From NCBI GenBank assembly GCA_023426275.1, contig JAFABC010000177.1, positions 1 through 11,236 on the forward strand: 11,236 nucleotides of DNA, read 5' to 3'. Positions within the stretch are counted from its first letter, which is position 1. Each line of letters begins with the position of its first letter. Under the pieces are notes generated by a model that had not been told where the DNA came from, searched no databases, and was given only the letters and a program-made list of their open reading frames with translations. The translations under genes and the position numbers were made by a program. This DNA is from Pseudomonadota bacterium (lineage in GTDB: Bacteria > Desulfobacterota > Desulfovibrionia > Desulfovibrionales > Desulfovibrionaceae). Positions 6,246 to 11,236 of this stretch are shown here, piece by piece.

Positions 6246-6590
6246 TCATTGCACCTTTTCATCGGGCTGCCGGGTTGCCGACAAGTTGGGCACGCCCGGC
6301 CCGGTTTGTTCCGACAGTTCCAGGCAGGCCCGGCATTCCGGGTCGCCGGCCAGGATGCGCCGCAATTGCCGGTCGGACAGGCCGAACTGGTCGCGCAGGG
6401 CGAAAAGTTCCACACCGGCCCGGCGCATCCGGCGGATTTCCCTGTCGCGCCGTCGTTTGCGGGACGTGGCGCCGTTGGGGATGTTGAGGCGGCAGCCGCC
6501 CCACTCGGCGATCAGGGCATCCAGGGCCGCCCGGGCCGCGACCGTGCCCAGGCTTTCGGCCAGCTTGGCTTCGAGTTCGGATTCACGCAT
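6246..6590 (-). CDS. Mor-family phage transcription activator
   Basis: A 114-residue protein. An N-terminal helical dimerisation region leads to WGGCRLNIPNG (about 30-40), the hallmark GG-x-IP segment of the Mor/C family. A basic stretch RKRRRDREIRR follows, then a helix-turn-helix LFALRDQFGLSDRQLRRIL (about 62-80). Mor proteins of Mu-like phages activate the middle promoter, which lacks a good -35, by contacting RNA polymerase. GGAGAC precedes the ATG. The gene is divergent from the repressor, with a perfect palindrome between them. Its most likely targets are the minus-strand lysis and packaging genes, probably from the 5607-5775 gap. The last 20 residues (GPGVPNLSATRQPDEKVQ) are unusual and probably unstructured. 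Confidence 0.82.
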   Translation of the reverse strand: MRESELEAKLAESLGTVAARAALDALIAEWGGCRLNIPNGATSRKRRRDREIRRMRRAGVELFALRDQFGLSDRQLRRILAGDPECRACLELSEQTGPGVPNLSATRQPDEKVQ

Positions 6591-6634
6591 CGAATGTCTC
6601 CACGAGTTGGAAGGGAACAGCAGATGCTCTGGAG

Positions 6635-6667
6635 ACTATAAGTATTCCTATTAGGAATACTTGTCAA
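6635..6667 (-). promoter_or_regulatory. Candidate promoter of the Mor-like gene
   Basis: A perfect TTGACA (6662-6667, minus strand) is followed by a spacer filled almost entirely by the large palindrome. The -10 is less clear: TACTTA at 17 bases is weak, and TATAGT (6635-6640) is better but 21 bases away. A repressor on the palindrome would block RNA polymerase here. Confidence 0.5.
6640..6662. promoter_or_regulatory. Operator O1: 23-bp perfect palindrome
   Basis: The arms aagtattccta and taggaatactt are exact reverse complements around one central T. It lies between the divergent Mor-like and repressor genes and overlaps the TTGACA of the Mor-like promoter. This is the best candidate binding site for the S24 repressor, whose HTH gene starts 64 bases away. 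Confidence 0.8.
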
Positions 6668-6673
6668 GAATAA

Positions 6674-6690
6674 TATTCCAAAAAAGGAAT
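6674..6690. promoter_or_regulatory. Operator O2: related inverted repeat
   Basis: tattcc and ggaat are separated by six A residues and share the half-site sequence of O1, but the spacer is 6 instead of 5. It lies on the repressor side of the divergent gap, so it may mediate autoregulation of the repressor gene. Confidence 0.55.
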
Positions 6691-6725
6691 GGACATTCCC
6701 CCCCACACTAGGGCACATAGAAACT

Positions 6726-7559
6726 ATGGCCCGTCCATCCCTCCCCTGCTTTGCGCCCGAGGGCACGACCTTTCGCACCGAGGAAGACTGGTGCTTTTGG
6801 AAGGCCCTGGTGGAGCTTGCGGCAATGGAAAACGCCAACCAGGCCGAGCTGGCCGCTTTTGCCGGCGTCAGCCAGGGGTACGTCAGCAAGATCCTGGCCG
6901 GCAAGCAGGCGCCGAAGCCGGCCGTGCGTCGACGATTCGCGGCTTTTTTCAAGCTGTCCTACGAAGATATGGTGGCCCTTGGCCGGGAACGGCTGGAAAG
7001 CCAGGGCCCGATGCCCGAACGCGGCGTCACGGGCCGGTATCGCGTCCGGGACCCCCTGTACGGCGCAGGAATCGGCTGTGACGAGGCCGAGGGCGGGGAA
7101 TTCGCCACGCTGCGGGCCATGCTGCGCGACATCCGGGCCCGGGAGGCCCACCAGCTCCACTACACCGAAGTGCCCCTGCGCGAGGCCACGGGCTCCATGG
7201 GCGGCGGTTCGACGGAAACCGGCGACCGCACCCTGACCTACCTGAGCTTTCGCACCGACTGGATCCGGTCGAAGGGCAATCCCGAATACATGACGGTCAT
7301 CCGGGCCTTTGGCGACAGCATGGAACCGACCATCGCCGACGGCAGCGTGGTGCTCATCGACGAAGGCCGGCGTCAGTTCGTGAAAAACAAGATCTACTAT
7401 CTGCGCTACAACGGCCAGATGTACATCAAGCGGCTGGTCGAGCGCGAAGGATTGCTCGCCATCAGTTCGGACAACGACCTCAATGTGCTGCTTGTTGCCG
7501 ATGCCGATGATTTCGAAATCATCGGTCGTTGCATCTGGACGGCCCGGGAACTGGACTGA
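6726..7559 (+). CDS. Phage HTH/S24 repressor (CI/LexA-like)
   Basis: A 277-residue protein. An N-terminal helix-turn-helix lies at about residues 35-75 (NQAELAAFAGVSQGYVSKIL), then a linker, then an S24 peptidase domain. The catalytic pair is Ser198 (FGDSMEPT) and Lys235 (MYIKRL), spaced 37 residues as in LexA. Such repressors hold the lysogenic state and usually inactivate themselves on RecA filaments after DNA damage. The usual Ala-Gly cleavage pair is not obvious at the expected place, which reads ATGSMGGGS (154-162), with Met-Gly where relatives often have Ala-Gly. The start lacks a Shine-Dalgarno, but a later Met would cut into the HTH, so 6726 is kept; weak or leaderless translation is possible. 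Palindromic operators flank the gene on both sides. Confidence 0.9.
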   Translation: MARPSLPCFAPEGTTFRTEEDWCFWKALVELAAMENANQAELAAFAGVSQGYVSKILAGKQAPKPAVRRRFAAFFKLSYEDMVALGRERLESQGPMPERGVTGRYRVRDPLYGAGIGCDEAEGGEFATLRAMLRDIRAREAHQLHYTEVPLREATGSMGGGSTETGDRTLTYLSFRTDWIRSKGNPEYMTVIRAFGDSMEPTIADGSVVLIDEGRRQFVKNKIYYLRYNGQMYIKRLVEREGLLAISSDNDLNVLLVADADDFEIIGRCIWTARELD

Positions 7560-7571
7560 CTGCTTGGTCTT

Positions 7572-7612
7572 TTAGGAATAATCGCTTTTCTTTTATTCCA
7601 TTAATTGGAATA
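7572..7612. promoter_or_regulatory. Operator-like half-site and inverted repeat after the repressor gene
   Basis: TTAGGAATA at 7572-7580 is identical to the right arm of O1. At 7594-7612 tattcc and ggaata are separated by 7 bases, and the 19-bp unit is almost fully palindromic. Both share the half-site sequence seen upstream of the repressor. They lie between the repressor stop and the end of the receptor gene, where no phage promoter is needed today. Confidence 0.5.
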
Positions 7613-7656
7613 TACCTTCCCCGGCACAACACCGCGTCCGGGACCGGCGCGAACCG

Positions 7657-9710
7657 TCAGCAACCCGCGCCCACGCAGTTTTTCCGAAAGGCCGCCACCA
7701 TCGTTTCCAGGGCCTCCACCTGCTGGCCCATGTTCTCCACCACGCCGGAGGATTCCCGCATTCCCCGGGCGATGTCGGCCGACAGCCGGCTGACGTCCTC
7801 CTCGGCCCGGTTGATCTCCTCGCTGGCCGCGGACTGTTCCTCGGCGGCGGTGGCGATACTTTGCACCTGGGACGAGGTCTCGTCCACCAGGGCGACAATG
7901 GCCTGCAAGGCGTCCTCCGAAGCGCCGGACAGCTCCGTGGCCCGGGCCACGGCCTCGGTGGCTTCGTCCACCTTGGCCATGTTGTCCCTGGCGCCGGTCT
8001 GGATGGCTCCGATGGAACTCCCCACTTCCTTGGTGGCGCTCATGGTTTTTTCGGCCAGCTTGCGCACCTCGTCGGCCACCACGGCAAAGCCGCGCCCGGC
8101 TTCGCCGGCCCGGGCCGCCTCGATGGCGGCATTGAGCGCCAGCAGGTTGGTCTGGTCGGCAATGTCGGAAATCACGTTCATGATGGCCCCGATGGCCTGC
8201 GCCTTTTCCCCCAGGGCGTCCATGCCGGTTTTCACCTCGCGCGAAACCGCGTCCACGCGGCTGATGGCGGCCAGGGACTGCTCCACGACCTTGCGGCCCT
8301 CCATGGCCTGATCCCGGGCGGCCGCGGCCTTGGTCGAGGCGTCGGCGGCGTTGCGGGCCACTTCGAGCACGGTGGCGTTCATCTCTTCCATGGAGGTGGC
8401 GGTTTCGGCGGTGCGCCGCTCCTGCTCCCCACGGACGCGACCACGGCCGAAACCTCTCCGGCCAGCTGGGAGGACGCATCGGCCAGGGCGACCATGACGC
8501 CCTGCAACTGGTCGGCGGCCAGCAACATGCCTTCGTTTTTGGCCGCGTCGGCCTGGGCCTGGGCGCGTTTGGCCTCTTCCAGGGCCAGCCCGGCCCGCTG
8601 GGCCTGGGACGCCGCTTCCTCGCCCTTGGCCTTGGCTTCGGCCAGATTGGCCTTGATGCTTTTGCCCATGGTGGTCAGGGCTTCGCCCATGGTTTGCAAT
8701 TCGTCGCCCGAGCGGATGTCCAGTTCGCGGTCCAGCTCGCCCCGGGACACGGCGGCGGCGAAGTCCATGCAGCGGCGCAGTCCCCGCAGCACGGACAGCC
8801 GCAGCAGGATGACGATGGCCGCCAGCAGCACCACGGTGACGACCAGGGCGATCAGGACGTTTTGGCGGGTGGCGGCGGCGGCAAAGGCGGCGAATTCCCG
8901 CATGGGTGCTTCGACCACGAAAAACCAGCCGGTCCTGGGCTCCCGGGTAACCGCCGCCAGATGCCTGCCCGAAGCGTCGGCGTAGCGGATCACGGCCGTG
9001 CCGGTGGTGGCCAGGATGCGTTTGCCGAGGTCCGTGCCGGCCAGATCGGTTTTCATGAGCAGGGCCTTGTCCGGATGGGCCAGCACCATGCCCTGGGCGT
9101 CGAGGATGAAAGCGTAGCCGGTCTGGCCGATTTTGGTGGTGGCCAGATTGCGGGTCAGGGACTCCAGGTCCATGCCGGTGTTGATGACCCCGACCAGCGC
9201 GCCCGAGGCGTCACGGACGGGCTGGGCCAGCACGATGGCCGCCCGGCCCATGGTGCGGCTGATGATGGCCTTGGACACCACATTGGCCTTGTTGTCCCTG
9301 GTGACCAGGGCGAAATAATCCCGGTCCGGCACCTTGACCTTGCCTATGCTGGCCACGTTGGACGAGGCCTGGGACGTACCTTGCATGTTGAAAATATTGG
9401 CATAGTCCGCGCCGGTCAGTCCGGTTTTGAGCGTGGCCAGCAGGGCGTTGGCCGCGTCGGGGTCCCGTCCCCGGGCGGCGGCGGCGACCACGGGTGTCGT
9501 GGCGAAGCTGCCGAGCACTTTGAGATTGGCGGCCACGGTGCCGGTAATGTCTTTGGCCATGGATTGGGACAGCAGGGTCATGGACTGTCCCTCGACCTGT
9601 TGCAGCGCGTTGAGGGTGGCCCGGTCGTTGAGCATGACGAGGACCGCCATGCCGACCACGGTAAGGATGAGAATCGGTGCGAAAAACTTCATGCGAAGCG
9701 AAAGACGCAT
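7657..9710 (-). pseudogene. Methyl-accepting chemotaxis receptor broken by a one-base frameshift
   Basis: The first part reads from ATG 9710 (AGGAGGG upstream) to a stop at 8379, and the second continues in another frame to 7657. Joined, they would make about 684 residues: TM1 (about 8-27), a periplasmic dCache-type sensor (about 35-280, with DRDYFALV and VGVINTGMDLESL), TM2 (284-303), HAMP (about 304-357), and a signalling domain. That domain has the conserved hairpin tip (DQTNLLALNAAIEAARAGEAGRGFAVVADEV) that binds CheA/CheW. The frame is lost at residue 427, at 8427-8430 (GGGG on the minus strand), where one more G would restore GEQERRTAETATSMEEMNATV. The total span is one base short of a multiple of three. 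Both halves are otherwise intact, so this is either a recent mutation or a sequencing error. Confidence 0.85.
8427..8430 (-). other. Frameshift site in the receptor gene
   Basis: Minus-strand GTGGGGAGCAGG. The upstream frame reads V-G-S-R and the downstream frame G-E-Q-E-R-R. A fifth G in the run joins them smoothly. Confidence 0.75.
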
Positions 9711-9913
9711 GCTCGTTCCCTCCTGCGGAAGATGGCCGCGGGAACACAACGGCAGGAAAACAACCGATTGCATGAAATACGCGGTGTGTCCACAGGCCGT
9801 CCCATTCGCGCCGAAAGTTTTCCGCTGTGGTGACCGCCCTCCCCTTTTGCGGGGTGCCCTCCCCGGCTCTTGCCCGCCGGCCCGGTGCTCGGGTAGGCTT
9901 GCGCCGAGCCACT

Positions 9914-10759
9914 ATGAAACGCGCCCTTGTCACCCTGGTTGTCGGCGACGCCTGCCGCAAGCGCTTCGCCGCCTGCGCCGCGCCGACGTTTCGGGCCTAC
10001 GCCCGTGCCCACGGCCTGTCCCTGGTCGTGCTCGACCGGCTGCTCGACGACGGGCCGCTTGGCCGGTCGCGTTCTCCGGCCTGGCAGAAGTGCCTGATTT
10101 TCCGCCATCCCAAACTGCGGGCCTGCGGACAGGTCGTGTGGATTGATGCCGATATCGTCATACGTTCCGACGCACCAAACGTCTTCGAGGGCGTTGCGCC
10201 CGACGTGTTTGGCGCGGTGGACCACTTCGCCAGCCCCACGCCCGAGGCCTTTGCCGCGGCAACGGCCAACATTCGGGCCTACCAAGCTGCATTTGGCATC
10301 GAGGACGCGGCCGACGATACGGCCGGAGCGTTTTATGCCCGCTATGGCTTCCCGGACGGCCCGGACAGCCCGGACAGCCCGGACAGGGTGGCGCAGACCG
10401 GGGTGCTCGTGCTCTCCCCCGAGGCCCATGCGCCGCTGCTCGAAGCCGCCTACCGCGAGCAGAGCCGGCCGGACAGCCGGGCCATGCTGTTCGAGATGCG
10501 GCCGCTGAGCTACCACCTGCTGCGTGGATCCGCCGTGCGCTGGCTGGACCCGCGATTTAACGCCCTGTGGACCACGGCGCTTTTCACCCACTACCCGTTT
10601 CTGGCCGATCCGGCCTTTCAGGCCGCCTTCCGGGGCCAGCCGGCTGCGTTCGCCTTGCTCAAGGCCCGTTGCCTGGCCGCCTGTCGGGACATGGCCTATT
10701 TTCTGCATTTTGCCGGCGCGGCCGACGACATGGCGGCGCTTGGCCCCCTGTCCGCCTGA
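9914..10759 (+). CDS. Probable GT-A-fold glycosyltransferase
   Basis: A 281-residue protein. The N-terminus MKRALVTLVVGDACRKRFAAC resembles the nucleotide-sugar binding strand of GT-A enzymes. The metal-binding DxD motif is DAD at 78-80 in QVVWIDADIVIR. QTGVLVLSPE (161-170) is the acceptor-side strand, and FLHFAG (264-268) places a His where related enzymes have a third metal ligand. It should transfer a sugar from a nucleotide donor, metal-dependent and in the cytoplasm; donor and acceptor cannot be told. No membrane segment is seen. The ATG is chosen because the protein fold starts there; the ribosome site is poor, and a longer frame from 9827 adds only low-complexity residues. It carries a tandem PDS/PDG repeat (147-157). 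A transporter gene follows after 34 bases and is probably co-transcribed. Confidence 0.75.
   Translation: MKRALVTLVVGDACRKRFAACAAPTFRAYARAHGLSLVVLDRLLDDGPLGRSRSPAWQKCLIFRHPKLRACGQVVWIDADIVIRSDAPNVFEGVAPDVFGAVDHFASPTPEAFAAATANIRAYQAAFGIEDAADDTAGAFYARYGFPDGPDSPDSPDRVAQTGVLVLSPEAHAPLLEAAYREQSRPDSRAMLFEMRPLSYHLLRGSAVRWLDPRFNALWTTALFTHYPFLADPAFQAAFRGQPAAFALLKARCLAACRDMAYFLHFAGAADDMAALGPLSA
10351..10386 (+). repeat. Four 9-bp tandem repeats inside the glycosyltransferase gene
   Basis: Unit cccggacag, three exact copies (10360-10386) preceded by one variant ending in gg. It is in frame and adds Pro-Asp-Ser (or Gly) per unit, in a loop between the DxD region and the QTGVLV strand. Confidence 0.85.
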
Positions 10760-10793
10760 TCGTTTCCCTCAAACCCGACAAGGAGGCGCCGTC

Positions 10794-11117
10794 ATGGGCG
10801 TTGCGTGGATGTGTTTGTTCGTGGCCGGACTGTTCGAAATCGGCTGGCCCATCGGGCTCAAGATGGCGCAGACGCCGGGACGGCTGATCCCGGGCCTTGT
10901 CGTGTCCGTGGTGTGCATGGCCTTAAGCGGCCTGTTCCTGTATCTGGCCCAGCGCAGCATCCCCATGGGCACGGCCTACGCGGTCTGGACGGGCATTGGC
11001 GCGGCCGGGGCTTTCAGCGTGGGCGTGCTTTTTTACAACGACCCGCTGCAACTGGCCCGGCTGGCCGGGGTGGGACTGATTATCGCGGGCGTGGCCACCC
11101 TTAAACTGGCGGGATAG
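10794..11117 (+). CDS. sugE: SMR transporter, Gdx/SugE (guanidinium exporter) type
   Basis: A 107-residue protein with four membrane helices, normal for the small multidrug-resistance family. The Gdx-type signature is present: Glu15 and Trp18 in AGLFEIGWPIGLK, Ser45 in helix 2, and Tyr62 and Trp65 in GTAYAVWTGIGA. These match the substrate and proton-coupling residues of guanidinium exporters, not EmrE-type drug pumps. Such proteins work as antiparallel dimers and exchange protons for guanidinium. One oddity is the loop after helix 3, which reads FYNDP where SugE proteins usually have a GES-like segment. AAGGAGG lies seven bases before the ATG. No guanidine riboswitch precedes it; only 34 bases separate it from the glycosyltransferase gene. 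Substrate is inferred from the family. Confidence 0.82.
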   Translation: MGVAWMCLFVAGLFEIGWPIGLKMAQTPGRLIPGLVVSVVCMALSGLFLYLAQRSIPMGTAYAVWTGIGAAGAFSVGVLFYNDPLQLARLAGVGLIIAGVATLKLAG

Positions 11118-11143
11118 CCCCGGTTTCCCCCTTTCGGGAGGGT

Positions 11144-11194
11144 CCGGGAGGGGGTGACCCCCTCCCGGCCGCCGGAGGCATCTTCTGCTTTTTT
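11144..11194 (+). terminator. Strong terminator hairpin with repeat motif, copy 2
   Basis: A perfect 11-bp stem (11144-11154 with 11158-11168, loop tga) follows the transporter stop by 26 bases. The 23-nt motif shared with the window start (11164-11186) overlaps its right arm, and a run of six T residues (11189-11194) comes 20 bases later. The gap between stem and T-run is unusual, so the exact end point is uncertain. Confidence 0.65.
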
Positions 11195-11236
11195 CTTGTC
11201 TCAGTCTGGCTTTTTGAGCACCGCTCCGTAGAAGCA

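Noticed and set aside
7861..8985. A 374-codon plus-strand frame opposite the chemotaxis receptor
   Set aside because: It is antisense to the conserved signalling hairpin and sensor domain of the receptor. It also spans the frameshift without any domain of its own.
1..11236. CRISPR array, tRNA or rRNA genes
   Set aside because: No regularly spaced repeats of 25-40 bases, no tRNA-like cloverleaf and no rRNA sequence were seen on either strand.

Overview
The window looks chromosomal. It is GC-rich, with strong Shine-Dalgarno sites and AT-rich promoter gaps, and it encodes a dCache/HAMP chemotaxis receptor, a ZraP/Spy-like periplasmic protein beside a SHOCT protein, and -24/-12 (sigma-54) promoter motifs. 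Together these suggest a Desulfovibrio-type sulfate reducer (Desulfovibrionaceae). This assignment rests on protein style and gene context, not on a database match.

Layout. Left flank (1-1890): a membrane-anchored TPR protein, a small SHOCT membrane protein and a ZraP-like metal-stress protein, all on the minus strand. The ZraP-like gene has a candidate sigma-54 promoter and an upstream dyad. Middle (about 1900-7615): a compact phage-derived module. A plus-strand HTH/S24 repressor faces a minus-strand Mor-family activator across a palindromic operator. Minus-strand genes then encode a zinc-ribbon protein, a holin-like protein, a membrane/coiled-coil protein, a 41-residue protein, the small and large terminase subunits and a 70-residue membrane protein. 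Several are joined by ATGA or short overlaps. Two plus-strand genes for small exported proteins interrupt this order: a cysteine-rich lipoprotein between the activator and the zinc ribbon, and a 93-residue membrane protein between the two terminase genes. The second has a near-consensus sigma-54 promoter of its own. No portal, capsid, tail, integrase or transposase gene is present, so this is either a deleted prophage or a capsid-less satellite-like element.

Right flank (7657-11236): a chemotaxis receptor gene broken by one missing base, a divergent glycosyltransferase gene with an internal 9-bp tandem repeat, and a Gdx/SugE-type small multidrug-resistance transporter followed by a strong hairpin. 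A 23-nt motif at the very start of the window recurs, with one mismatch, after that last gene.

How the genes may work together: the repressor probably holds the activator promoter off through the operator that fills its spacer. Release would let the Mor-like protein switch on the lysis and packaging genes. The sigma-54 genes probably answer host stress signals instead, independently of the phage switch. These regulatory links are inferred.
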